A DNA stretch of 64,000 nt from Cruorifilaria tuberocauda (Eukaryota; Nematoda; Chromadorea; Rhabditida; Onchocercidae). The stretch spans positions 124,001 to 188,000 of the forward strand of contig JABVXU010000046.1 of assembly GCA_013365365.1 (NCBI GenBank), in the 5' to 3' direction. Under the pieces are notes generated by a model. It was not told the origin of the DNA, did no database searches, and saw nothing but the letters and a program-made list of their open reading frames with translations. Shown piece after piece: positions 37,659-50,820 of this stretch. The position numbers and the translations under genes were made by a program. Each line of letters opens with the position of its first letter. Position 1 is the first letter of the stretch.

Positions 37659-40486
37659 TGAAACACAGTTGTGCTTAGCTTTTTTGCTCTAATTTAGAAG
37701 TAGCTCGGTTCAGCTCGTCCGGCAAAAGATTATCTAGGCGGGAGGTCAATAATGCCGGTACGAATTGTTCTGTTGACTTTCCCGCTTTTATCGATTTCTT
37801 GTGAAATGCGTTGCATAGCTGTCTCGCTCTTATAATTTTCTGATTTATGTTAGAAATTTGCTTCTTTTCCACACCAACATTATTCTCTAATAAAATGAAC
37901 TGTTCAAAGATTTATATGTCCTCGGATATCATTTGTGATGTCATCGTTGTAATTTGAAACCGTGAATATTGCAGGTACTCGTGACTCCCCACTTTAGCTG
38001 GTAAATTTGTACTGATGAAGCAGCAAGTTCAAGAATGACTGAGTCAACAATTTGAAATTTTCAAAAACTATGATAAAAGAAAGAGATTAGTTCAATGTTG
38101 AATTTTCAAATGAAATTCCTCACATCTTTGCAAATAATGCTCATATACTTAGTCATGTAATTGAACTACAATGTATATAATTCGTCATTGTATATTATTC
38201 TCGTAATTGCACGCATAGCTTTTCTGTTAGATGTGAATTTTCAAGTTATTATATTGTGATTTAACTATTTAATGCCTCTTCGTTGCTCCATTTTCCTGAA
38301 TTTTTTTGGTTTTTTTCTTCTATGTTAAATTTGTAAATAATAAAATTCTCAGGTTTGCGTATATGTCCTGAGCACTGCATTTTTTAGAGTTGTGAAAAAT
38401 TTTTTGGGAAGTTACAAATTGAATTCATAGCAGTGTTCTCCATACAAAAATTTGTTTACCAAAAAAAAAGTGGTTTTCTACACTGAACATTCTATACTTA
38501 TCAGCTTGTTTACTGTATGATATGAATTAATTTAGTCGCAAACATGTACTTCTATTTTGTTATAGCAGTATAAATTTAGTGAATACATTTCAACATCTCA
38601 GTGAATGGATTTAATAGTAAGCAAATTTTAACATAATGCAGGCATACAGTAAACCTGTACTGTTTACTCGAAGGATATTTTGCATACTGTTTAGAGATGT
38701 ACCCCCTCCCATAATATGTGTACAGTAATAGTTGCTGAAATGGAATGATAAGTATGATCGTCTCCACGAGTTCTGTCATCTCCAACAAAAAAGAAAGAAA
38801 GGACGCATTAGCAGTAAATAACGATGACCCCAGGAGCAGCAGTGCTCTCGAACAACAATCACTCATTTTGTCCTCAGCCGCCATTTCACTCTTCTTGTCA
38901 TCTCTCTCTCTGTCACATGTCAATTTTACGTGTATACCTGTCACTCCATGGAAATTCCTCTAACTCTCTCTCTGCCTCTATTACTTCACATTACTTTCCA
39001 TTCTATTACGTGACAATATTTATTGGAAGGAGGAAGTTGCACAGTTCCCTTCATTCTGTTATTTGCGGGTGATTGAATGACCTGAGAAAGAGCTCACTGC
39101 TTGACCTTAGATGAATAATTACCCGCTACTCTCCATCCCTCCGATCTTTCTTACTTGCTGGAATTCCTACAATACCTGTCCATTTTACCTCACGTGCCGC
39201 AATCATACAGTGTTGCGTCAAATTGCGCATTTTCCTCCCTTGCCTTTTTCTAAATTATTTTTATCTATTAAAAAATTCCCTTAAGATAAATTTTTGTTAG
39301 TTTTACAAATTTTCCAAACTTTTTTCCTTCTGTTTTATTTTCTTAATTTACATTTGAAATTATAATAGTGCCAGCGATACACAAATATTAAGAGTGAAAA
39401 GTACTGCGATATATCAAGAATGATATGTGTTATAATATATATTTTTTAATTGAAATTTCTTTCTAGAAATTTACGCACAAATTGTTTATTTTAATTTTAT
39501 TATCATTAGAGATTTCAATTCTCAATTAAAATATGATTTATTGGTATCTCTCAATTGTGATTTAATATCGGAGCTCGAACAAATACCTTTACTGAAAAGG
39601 AATGAAAACATAAATTTGCTCATATGCAAGTATGATAATCAAATTGGAAAGCACTGCTAAATACAGTACGAATAAAAATTGAGAAAAGCGAGAAATGGAT
39701 AGCATTTAATTTCTAAAAACAAAGATTGAACAGTAGTTTTAATTAAGGACTTCAAATGCATTCACAATGGCAACACTTTTTGAAGTGTCGGATGCAAATT
39801 AGTTATTCAAAATCCGAATAGATGATTTCAAAGGTAAGTTCATCATAATACGTGAATGTTCTTGGCATACGATGGTATCTTTCATTATTTGATGTTTTTA
39901 AACAAATATGCTATGTTGCATAATTCTGATGCTTCTGAAGTGAAAGGTTTGATTTAGAAGTTTTTTAAGACATTAATTTCAAATGTTCAGTTTTCATATT
40001 TCATTCAAAATTACTGAAATATTAAAATTGATGAAGAGTTTATCCCTTCATCAATTTATGTATTAAAAGTTATAAAATTTGCATGACAGAATTGATCATA
40101 GTTTAGCAATGATGCTAAGTTTAATAATGATGCTGCTAATTATCTAGTTAGCAACATCAGATCAGAAATTTCTCCTTCCAAAACTATCATTTTTTGTCAA
40201 GTAATAAGAATACAGTACTCATCCACTATTTACACTCAACCATTAATGGTGTGATGTGTTTCCAGGTTAATTAACAGAGTTGAGATTGCCACATCTGTTT
40301 TCCAACCACTCCTGTTGTGTTTTCCAGTTTTCTGCTATGGAGTTAACTACGGTATATAAGTTAATATCAAGCAATAATAACTCAAACAGATACACAAATA
40401 TCCTCCCCTTTAATCTTTGATCTTTATTTATCTGACAAAAATAGATAATTACCTTAAGTTTTCCTGATTTCCAAAGCAAAATATGC
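37659..40486. other. 3' flank of FHIP1 and intergenic DNA
   Basis: Mostly AT-rich. A patch at about 38740-39240 has higher GC and long pyrimidine runs and could be a promoter or exon region. It carries a minus frame with MAAEDKMSDCCSRAL (frame 38576-38944, 122 codons) and a plus frame SVISNKKERKDALA followed by a GTAAAT donor. At 40266-40354 a plus frame reads LINRVEIATSVFQPLLLCFP between AG and GT. None is recognised. Confidence 0.4.
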
Positions 40487-40838
40487 ATGTCCGATAATAG
40501 CGTATCGAATGAAATAAGTTGCTACGATGCAGATTTTGCTAAAATGTTGAGGACCAGTCTTGGTCACCAGTGCGAATATGACCAATATGACCATGCCTAT
40601 AAACGATCCAATAACAGTTTGCAGTGTTTTCGCCCTTTCACCTTACCTGACTGATCGTTCTTTGGTACCTTTATGACAGTACCATAATTACAGTTCCAAT
40701 GCAACGCAGCGCAGTTTGTTTGTTTTTTTTCAACATAAGACTGCCTTGGATAGTTTTTACCCGTTGTCGATTGGATTTTGGAGTGAAAAAGACATTCTTG
40801 GCACAGATTACCTGGGCCTGACAGAACTGGAAAAATAA
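40487..40838 (+). CDS. Possible small two-exon gene, 93 aa, strand uncertain
   Basis: The plus-strand model is 40487-40623 joined to 40694-40838 across a 70-nt intron. It starts MSDNSVSNEISCYDADFAKM, has HQCEYDQYDHAYKRSNNS, and ends DILGTDYLGLTELEK and stop. Composition looks like real protein, but I recognise no family. The frame stays open upstream of the ATG to a TTAAG acceptor at 40458, so an earlier exon (perhaps 40266-40354) may precede it. On the minus strand a competing three-exon model (41058-41031, 40826-40647, 40596-40454) is also in phase and gives 116 aa with LCQECLFHSKIQSTTGK and a hydrophobic stretch VILVIFALV. At most one is likely real; I prefer the plus strand. Confidence 0.35.
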
Positions 40839-43800
40839 TCTGTTATCCCTTTATCGGATCTAGGCCTTGCCGTCCTCAGCAGCAAAATTCTTCTTTTGAA
40901 AATGCAAATCTGTGGTATTTAAAAAAATATGTAGAATGAAATGCAAGAGAGATAGAGAGGGAGAAAAGAGAGAACGAGAGAAATGTGTTTGGCACTGAAC
41001 TGAAATTCAATGCAAAGTTCATAAGTATACCAAAAAAAGTTGCATGAATTCTGGTCATGGTTATATTTGAGCAGAAAGTAAGTTTTTTGAACCGCGGTAA
41101 GTTTTCCGGGTGAAATTTAAAATTATATTCAAAAGCAACAAGGCTTTTGCTTCATACTGTCAATACTGTCAGTTAACAATTCCTATAAGATTTCTTTGAA
41201 TAACTATTCTCTAGTAACTAGAGATTTCAACGCGTAGAAATGGAAATAAATATTCATTCCTAATAATTTCACAATTCGAAATCAAAGCTGCAAATTTTAA
41301 TTTCTTTCCTATCATTTAGTTGGACACAATTCCAATTTCCGATAATTCCTGCAAATCCTGCACTTTGAGCACCATAGATTTTTTCACTAGAATTTCAAAT
41401 TTGGAATTTATACTGAAATGAATATTTTTCAATACATAACTTTTCATAAGTGCTAAGGTCAAGACACTGGTAAGTTGCTAATATGCTCTTTTTTATTATT
41501 AAATTACTATATTTCTAAAAAATAGATTAAATTCATCGAAATTTTCTCTTTAGCATAACATTATGGTAGTACTTTTACTGAATGAAATATCACTTGCTGC
41601 TTGAACGATCGAACGATATTAGCCAGAGTTCGATACATCGGAACAATCTGAATAGAACAACAGAGAGAGGGACGGAGAAAGAAGGAGAGTCGAGAAAACC
41701 GTCAGTTTACTTCTGTAGATTTATTTTTGTACGCAATCAATTCTCCGATTACATTGACTGTAATCAAAAGAAGCAGAGGGGATGAACGTACAATTGTTGA
41801 CATGCCTTCTAGTAAACATTATTTGACACATCTCCACATTCCATCTCTCCATCCTTCATATCTACCATATTCTTCAGATACCATCGCAACACACTACCTG
41901 ATTGGTTCATTAACTTCCATCAAACGTCCAATATTTTTTTGAGAAATTTCGGAAAGTTCAATTTTTGCTCACATTAATTTTCAATACAAAAAACATTACT
42001 GTGAGAGCTTAGAAGATTGGAAGACTTATGATATTTTCAAATTTTATAAGTTTTTCTTATTTCAACTTTATTGTCTGTATAGCCAAGTTAGGTGCGATAA
42101 AATATTATGAACGATATGATTTGATTGAGGTTCCGGTCGTAATAAATCTAATGCCTTCAAATATGCCAGGTTTTTTTTGAAATCTATCTTACCGCTTTTT
42201 ATGGCTAAATTTTAAATAAATAAATTAAGAAAAAATGTCGCAAGCTAAGATTATGACTAAATAGAAGAGTTATAATTCTCCGAAATTTAATGTTTTTTCC
42301 ATCTTCTGCTTACATTCCGCCACAGCTGAATTAAAGTCAATTAATACTGAATAAAAATTAGAAATTTTTTGAAAGAATATTAGTGGAAATTGATGAACCA
42401 ATGAGTAGATGGCATCAGTGCTGAGGAATATGGTAAATATGAAGGATGGAGTGATAAAATGAGATGCATGAAGTAATGTTTACCAGAAGACGCATCAACT
42501 ATTGTATATCCATCGCCTCTGCTTTTTTTTGATTATAGTCAATTATAATTATCGAATTGACTGCCTACGTAAATGACTTACAAAATCCAAACTGATAAAC
42601 AGAAAAGAATTCCTTAATTTATTTCTCTGAAAGTTGTTTATCAACAATTTCTATGTTATACTTGAAAGATAAATGTAGTGTTCCTATCACTTGCAAAGGA
42701 TTTCAACTATGTTCAGCAATTCTTAAAAAGTTGGAATCTTTTCTTAATTATATCTCTTCAAATTTCTCATAACATTTGCAAAAGATTTTTGATATGAAGA
42801 AATTTGGTCTTAGTTTCGATCACTTATTATTGACATATATATAGTATACCTTTATTTCGTATAATAATTGTTCTTGCGAAGTACAATTAATGATATTGTA
42901 AGGTATAAAAAACAGTAAATAATATGCTATTAAATGAATGCTATATAATTAAATTACCGAATTGCCATTAGTCTCTTGAATTTTGAACATTATTTTATTT
43001 TGTATCATGTCAAAAATGCTGAAAAAAGAAAAAACACTGTAAAACTTTTAAGTTATTTCACATATGAATTATGTATATCACATGCATTATACATTTATTA
43101 TCTTGCACTAACCACTGATTAGAACAGTAGATGTAGCAAAGATCAGTTATATAAAGCATTTCGTGAAGAATTAAAAATCTCCTTTCAAGATTTCCCTCAC
43201 GTAGTCTATCTTTCCTTTCTTAAATTAATTTTCGATAACCTCTTTTAGTCGTTTTGCCAACTACCCAACGATAAATCACAAGAAGTTTGCATGTATATTC
43301 TGTCTATTCGTTTTTTCAGAAAAATACAATGATTAATATTCTACTCGTGAATTTAATCTGTCAAGTATTATATAAGAAAAAAGAAGTTTTATGATGGCTG
43401 GTTAATTTTACTCATGAAGGAATCGGTACATTTGTTCGTAAAAAAGCGTTCGTTTGTTTATATTGGAAACGAAGAAAGAGGCAAGAATATTAGGGCTTCA
43501 TTGTTCAGAGAAAGTGATAAGAATGATAATATTGATTGCATGCAAAAATTCAGCAAGGCGGATATTTTTCTCATATCAAAATTAACATCACTGTGCATTT
43601 ATTTTAGCTTCACGTAAAAAGGTGAAATTTAAAAAAAAAATAGAATACCGACTAGAACCAGCACAAATGGATATCATTTGTTTAATGATTAACGATTTCT
43701 GGAAGAGAAGAAAACCTGATCCGGCAATAAACGTCACTTCATTACCTTACATGATAATAATATTACACTTCGAGGAAGTTATGTGAAGTCCACGAAATTA

Positions 43801-43908
43801 TTCCATAAATGATTTTAGTTTGCTTGTTATGATGATTTAACGTTTAAAAGGTTATATTACGTGATCTTCTCCACATCATCTTTTGTTTTATTAGCGAATT
43901 ACAGGTAT
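40839..43908. other. Intergenic DNA upstream of the bZIP gene
   Basis: Purine-rich tracts lie at 40948-40982 and 41660-41700. A plus frame at 41727-41942 reads KRSRGDERTIVDMPSSK and ends IKRPIFF; it is protein-like but isolated. The rest is AT-rich without recognisable content. It may hold the bZIP promoter and untranslated exons. Confidence 0.4.
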
Positions 43909-45640
43909 ATGATTATAACGACAATGATACCAGCTTACATGAGTGAAGTTAAAAGTGATGGTAGTAATCATCTTTATTTCTCCTATCCGACACCAGTAGC
44001 TACCAATATGGTGCCGGCTAATTTTACGGCTTATAGTATGCCAATACCGCCACCATATGAAACTGCGACTGTTGTTAATATCGCGAAACAACAAGAAGAA
44101 AACTTTCAAGCTATCGCTTCCGCTCCTTCAACATCGTCTACCGTCACGTCCGCTTCAACTTCAATACCACCACCACCACCACAACAACAACAGCAACAAG
44201 AAGAACAGCAGCAACGATTGCAGCAGCGTAGATCTATTATTCCAGTGGATGAAGAAGCTCGTAAAAAGTAATAAAATTTGCAAACCAACCTTTCTGGTAC
44301 TTCCAAGAAGAGAAGGTATGCAGGAAAAAGAAACACCGAAAGTCAATGAATGCTACCAGTTTTATATCTTGCAATGATTGCAGCTTTTTTGATGTTATTC
44401 ATCGCTTTTGCATAGCTTAAGAATATATGCTAATCGAAAAACTAGACTGAAACGCAGAATGTTAAATTACACATCGGGCACAGAAAACTTATTTCTCTGG
44501 ATATTTATGCGCTTTAAAGTTAGAAAATTTTCTTTTCTTTTTTAAAGCTTTTATGAATGCAATTTGGTATAGCAGATTCTGCTGAGAATTGGAAGTTTTG
44601 AAAATTTGAAACTTTGAAAAATGTGATTTTTCAATTACTTTTGATTACTTATCGTTCTTTTCATCGCATCGCTGCTGGTTTCCATTCTTTTCCAGGAATG
44701 AGTTTATGAATACTACCGGGCTTCAGATGTCTTCGTTTGGTGATAATTTGAACCATCTTTTAACATTGCTGGCCATTTTGTTGACCAACATAGTCTCAAT
44801 CAAAATAATTACTTGCAGACGAATAACAAATGGATAACATCAGGATTTGGAAAAGACATCAAGCCCAGACTTTTTTTCCTTAAATTTTGAAAAAATTTTT
44901 TAAATCAATGAATTTTTATTAAATAATCTACATTTTTAGTTAAAGATAAAAATATTCAAATCTTTAAACTTACTAATCTAAAATAAAATACTCATTGTCT
45001 TGGTAAAGTTTGATTTTTCTTTTTTTGAAATTTCAATTTAGTCACGAAAAATTTTTCAATTTAGCAAAAAATTCCAATTTCATAGATTTGGAGGAAATAC
45101 GACAAATTTCAGGTACCGTGAACGGCGAGATAAAAACAATTTAGCTGCAAAAAAGTCTCGAAGTAATCGACGAGAGAGAGAAAAAATGATGCAGCGTAAA
45201 GTCGATGAGTTGGAGAAGGAAAATGAAGCGTTACGCGCTCAATTGGCAATTTATACGCAACAGTTAGATTACGTAAGTTTTCATCACAACGATCAAGTTA
45301 ACCTTGTCTGGACGGTCATTATCATATATCTTCTCGTTAATGGTGACATATGGCACAACTGCTCCTTTCATCGCATCGTTAATCATTCATTTTATTGTAA
45401 TATTAATTAAAAAAACCGGACTTCTCTCTTCTCGTTGTTTTATGAAAACAAATTTCAGGAGAAAAATTATAATTAAAATGCGATTTACAGGCCCGGAAAG
45501 AATATGAGAGACAATTATCGTTGTCTTATACTGCTCAGCAGCAAGGAATGCTACTGCGCGATAATCCCACCAATTTGGTACCAACGACACAATCGGCACC
45601 CATACTATATCCCTCGTTTTCTCAACAAACTGTTACCTGA
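43909..45640 (+). CDS. bZIP transcription factor, PAR/C-EBP-like basic region
   Basis: The product is predicted to be a nuclear dimeric DNA-binding protein. Three exons join in phase (43909-44267, 45113-45272, 45491-45640), 222 aa. The N-terminal half is a probable activation region: Pro, Ser and Tyr-rich, then runs of proline and glutamine around residues 84-105. The basic region at about 120-143 contains RRDKNNLAAKKSRSNRRE, whose KNNxAAxxSR core matches PAR (HLF/CES-2) and C/EBP relatives rather than AP-1 (NxxAAxxCR). The zipper QRKVDELEKENEALRAQLAI follows directly, with hydrophobic positions at 146, 153, 160 and 167, so it is short. The DNA-contacting asparagine and arginine (N129, R136) are both present. 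The 845-bp intron 1 separates the activation and DNA-binding regions exactly. The exact worm orthologue (a CES-2, ATF-2 or CEBP type) is not decided. ATG lies four bases behind TTACAG. Confidence 0.92.
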
Positions 45641-46455
45641 CAATTAATTTATACAAATGCACCAATAGCTATAGACACTATGAAATCAGAAAGATGGAAA
45701 TTAAGAAACTGCTTCAACGTCAGAGAAGAAGGAAAAGACGGAACAGAAGCGAATGATTTCCTGATAATTGTCAATGATTCTTTAATAAATTGCTCACTTG
45801 AATTTGTACACAGGTATTCCGTGCGTGAAACAAACTTCGAGTTTCCTATAACTGATTCTTACCACATTTTTTTAGTATGATTTAAATCGAGATTGACAAC
45901 TACAAAAACGTTAACAATTTTCTTGAAATGATGAATTCTGCATTATTCGTACTTCATTAAAAAATTTTAAACTGAATGATTTTCAAGCTCTTTATTTCAT
46001 TTCAAACAAGATCAGAAACTTTTTAAAAATAATAACTGCAAATAATATGAGCATACTAAAAAAGAAATAACATATATAAGAGAGGATCAAATTTCAAATA
46101 TAAATAAAAGTGAATGATTTCAACATTTCAGTATAGAAATTCAACTGAGTTTTAGAAGCAGTTATGGTTGACATCAAAATGAAAAGCAATGATCGAAACA
46201 TTCTACATTCAAAAAAATAATTTATTCAAAGGAAAAGAAATCTTTCTAAATGATAATATTTATTCAATTTAGTCCCTTCTCAATAATGAAGTCGTAGTTA
46301 ACGTTTAATGAAAGCAACTTGAAACAGTAACAGGCTGTAAAAAAAATCATTTCCAATATCATTTCAGTTTCAAATTTTCTATCAGTTTTCAATACGATAT
46401 TAGATGTGCCACGTAAACACGAGATCTTACGGAGCGAACAACGAAAAAAGTTTAT
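45641..46455. other. Convergent 3' region between bZIP and RPA1
   Basis: About 815 bp separate the two stop codons. It must hold both 3' untranslated regions. A plus frame at 45680-45880 continues past the bZIP stop but is not recognisable. No RNA gene is seen. Confidence 0.6.
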
Positions 46456-49400
46456 CTACATTTCCTCCAATTTATTTATTGCTTTCGTAAGTTCATCAAT
46501 ATATTTGTCCTGATTGACCTCATTAATGTCGAAAACACTCCATTTTATTTTCTCTTCATTCTGCAACATAAATCAGTAACACATGTTGAAAAAAAATTAA
46601 GTATAATTCCACATTCCTTGACGTCTCACCACTCAAAACTTTTTTTTTGTTCGCAGAGAATGACAGCAAAATGGCAGAATGGTTGCTCAAAAACATATTG
46701 AAAATTTCCAAAAACATATTGGAAATATTTAAATAATTACATTATAAAATTCCGATTTAGCTCGAATACGAAATGTATATTCACGAAAACGAACTGCATT
46801 GAACACCTCATTATATTCATCAAGCTAAAAATACCATAATTCAAATCATAGAATTTAAAATTCCTGCATTGATCATCCAATGAATTTTTATTCTCCTTCA
46901 ATTCCTTCGTCACCTATCCCTTAAATTAGTGGGTCACCTTTATGAATTTTCGAAGATAATTGAAACCATTGTAACCACAGCTAGTTTTGATTAGCAGTAA
47001 ATACATGGAAAATTAAAAATGTTAAATTAAACCAAATCATTATCAAGCAATTGTCCAAGCTGCTCTGCATCATTTTTCAAAAGTTTGACAGCTTTATCTT
47101 CAAATACTGTTACCCAGTGAGATCCCGAAAAATCCGATATTTCCACCTAGAATTTTCTGTATTAAAAGTGGAAGTTTCTTATTGATTTCGATTGTTCAGA
47201 TCAAAAAGAAATAAAACAGTAAAATTTACTGTCATGAGAAGGACATATTTGTACTTATCCAGGGTAACGTCGCATTTTTCACATCGATATTGATTGTTGA
47301 GCTCAATTACTTTCTTTTTGCACCCATTTGTACCACAGCTCTGCAACTGGACATAATTTTGGGGCATTATAAGAAAATATGGAGTCATAATGAAGTGAAT
47401 TTTTTACAGACTTTCGGAAAATACTGAACTTTCATGAAGAAGACCTACCTTATAAAGAGCGCCATCAGCTTTCAACGATGAGATCATGGCTGTGACATTG
47501 AAGAATGTACCTTTCTCGGAATCTCGTCCCAGTGCACCAAGTTCAGATAAGCGAATAATTCGGAGGTCCCGTGCTACATGATTTAAAGAATTTAATGGAT
47601 GATTCGTAAATCTCGGATTAAATTCAATATAAACTCTTAGAATTCAAAAGAAAATAACCATAAGTATCTGATGTGATACCAGCCGTCGTCAAATTACGTG
47701 CTTGCACAGAGGGTCTTGTTTCTCGGTACCATCTGTATAGATTTGCTGTTTCAGAACACTCCATGTTCAGCTCTATTCGGCTGGAATTTCCGGTACTCAG
47801 ACTCAAACTTCCTAAAAACCAGGATATCCAAAAGACATAGAATTCTCTTTCATGGATTACTTCTCCGAAATTTACTTACCGTTAAATTCTTTAACAAATG
47901 CTCCTTTTATACCAATTGTCTGACCCTCAATTTCCTTATCATATGTTCGCGCTTGCTCACCCCATAATGTTAATGCAATTTCCGTCTCCGATGTATCAAT
48001 CAATATTATATCCCGTTTCTCCAGTTGGGCTCCTGTATTTCGTGCAGTAACCTGAAAAGTCATTAAATATCAAAAGTCTTGATTATTCCTTTTTTCTCTA
48101 ATTGACTACGAAATTAACCGACTGACAGAAACAAATTATAAAATCAAAACTGAGAGAATGAAGGATTCTGAAAGAGAACTGCATCTTATCAAAAAGAAAT
48201 CCAAATATTTCCTCCAAAAAAACGAAACTTACTTGTACGATATCATTGACCTTTTCTGCTACGGCAATGATATCGATCGATTCACCGATATGATTAGCCA
48301 CGTTGCAAAGACGAACAATACTAAGTGAAAGCTTCGGTTGTTCAATTTTTTCACGATCCAAACACGGTAATACCTTAAATATCGCAGTGAAACAATTACT
48401 TGAAGCAAAGCAATATTGAGTAAGAAAAAAATAGAATAACAGGATAAAAAAATAACAAAATAAGGTAACCAAATAACTGAATACCTCAGAATCGTTTCTT
48501 ATTGTGATTTCGTAATCGTGTCCAGTCGTATTAAAACGTTTATTCGCCTGTTTGACAGTACCACCGGACACATAGAACATCTTCATAAATATGGAAGCTA
48601 ATAAAATTTGCCAGTTTCTGATCAGTCAGAAAACAACATGAAATGAACAATGAATTCAAATAATTTAAACGCCTATATATAAGAAACGCTGAATGTAAAT
48701 TACGATTTGAATCAAGTAAATAAATAACCGTACCGATCCCTTCTGAATAATTGAATAGAATTTCTCAGCAACATCATCAAATGCGGCAATACGTATGCAA
48801 CCACCCTCTTCATCCGTTAATTCAAAATTGAACACTTTCATATCCCTTCGAGCTGTTCGAACGTTTCGCAGATCTTCCTTTGCAGTCACTACACCACAAA
48901 TGCGCCATCTATAAGGTAATACGATGATTAAAATGAAAACAGCCAGTTTATTTTTTCGTTAAATACAGTATAAAGACAAGCCAAACTTCAACTCGAAGAT
49001 TTACTTATTGACGTAGGGAGTAATTAATTTAATCGGCGTCAAGTTCTGTCCAACCAAATTAGCCAGTCGACGCGACGACGAAGTGCTATAACGAACTGAA
49101 AAGAAAACAAGAGGTAATGCTAATGTATCAAATGAAACTGGTCGTCTAATTTAAAAATTAAATACTTTTAAATTATTGGATAAGACGACCGGTATCACTA
49201 TGCCATCCTCCGAAAGGAGAAATATAGAAGGTGAATTCGTTAATTTTCTGATTTCCAAATAAAAACATGCAACATACTTTTGTCACATGATGGTTAACTG
49301 CAAGTAGCACACATTTTCAGAACTCAAATACTTTTTAAATTATTAGCAACTTTAAGAGAAGTTAATAGCATTCCATGAAATATTTTCAAGACTTCTCTAT

Positions 49401-50820
49401 TCAAAAAAAGTCCTCACATAATTTTCATGCAATAAAACACTTACAACAAAAAATTCAAACAGAGATGATAATAGTTGATGAGAATATATCTCATCCAGTT
49501 ATTGTTTCAAAAGCAAACCGTGTATATAACTTTCAGTGATGCTGCCTATTCGTAATTGGAATTTTCACTTAATAGGACGTAGATAGAAAAAAACATTACT
49601 AATTATGGTGTAAAATCAAAAGCTTTGTAACAACATGAAAGCAAATGATAAATAGCAATAATTGATTTACAATTCAATTCTAAATTTCATTTCATTTGTA
49701 ATTAGCAATACACAGGGACTTAATAAAATATGAGCATTACTAGTAATAAAAAGTTCAAATCTTAAATTGTAATAAATTCGTGAAAAAAGTTTAGCACATT
49801 CTAATAAAAATTATCTCTAAATAGTAATCACTCAAGGACCGCATTAATAACTAATTTTAATATATTAATGAGTTTACCTCGCATCCTGCAGTTAAACAAA
49901 ATACGATAAAATTCTTAATAAAAATCTCTCAAAAATAAAGCAGAAAAACAAAATATTACCGGGAGCATTCTGTCCCAAACTTAAACTACCCTTTTCGGGC
50001 GATCGAAGTCCAGGACGAGTATTACGCATATTGGCATTTGGATTTAATCCACGATAGTCATTGGGATTTCCAGAATGATGAACCGGATTTCCGAAAACCG
50101 GCAAATCGCGTCCCAAAATTTCATAATCCATGATTCTCAACAATGGTTTTTGAGCTGTCTTTCTTAAACAGAAAAAATTAAAGTTAGAAATTAACAATTC
50201 TAAGAAGTCCTTTCAAAAAAGAATAAAATAAAATAAAATAACTTATTGATGGTTTGAATCAGCAAATTTCAAATTAAGCCAAATTTGATGTGAAAGTAAT
50301 ACCCACATCGTATACTTTATACGTAGCACTGGATTGCCTTGATCAAGAGCATCTTTTTTGATTCTTTCTGTTATATCGGCTTGATTAAGGCAAGCTAAAG
50401 CTATCGATAAAATGAATAAATGAACAACTTAAATTAAAACATAACTTTTATTATTGCTTCTTATTGATTCACTAATTATAGTTTTATGCAATTTAACATG
50501 GGCAGTAATAATAATTAATCAGCATAAGAAACGCGTACAATTATAGCTGAACATTCCATCAGATATTCGAAACCGAAAGTATTGAGCTTCTGAAGCAGGT
50601 TCCGTTTGACTGTTAACCAATGGTCTTGCCTCCTGAATTTTTCTAAATCTTGCCATAGTCTTCATAAAAACAATGATTCAAAGAAACTAGAAGAGAGTAA
50701 AGCAATGAATAGGAAAGAGAAGTAACTCACCAAAATTTGAACTATTGGTCTCTCTTCCCCATTATTCGTTTCACATATTTCCTGAATAAAACCCCGACTA
50801 AGATCACCAATGCCTACCAT
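46456..50820 (-). CDS. RPA1: Replication protein A 70 kDa subunit (RPA1)
   Basis: The product is predicted to be the large subunit of RPA, the heterotrimer that coats single-stranded DNA in replication, recombination and repair. Fifteen exons join in phase to 615 aa, essentially the human length (616). The first is 50820-50731, the last 46560-46456. The N-terminal OB fold opens MVGIGDLSRGFIQEICE and includes RIMDYEILGRDLPVFGNPV. A linker of about residues 120-175 is followed by DNA-binding domain A (WRICGVVTAKEDLRNV, KVFNFELTDEEGGCIRIAAF), domain B (EKRDIILIDTSETEIALTLW, GQTIGIKGAFVKEF) and domain C (SEKGTFFNVTAMISSLKADG). The zinc motif in domain C is complete: C480, C485, C498 and C501, in SCGTNGCKKK and YRCEKCD. 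The C-terminal trimerisation helix ends INKLEEM. It shares an upstream region with the divergent NEMP gene. Confidence 0.97.

Noticed and set aside
44106..44346. Cys/Gly and Leu-rich minus frames opposite the bZIP gene
   Set aside because: They are the complement of the proline and glutamine codon runs of the real gene.
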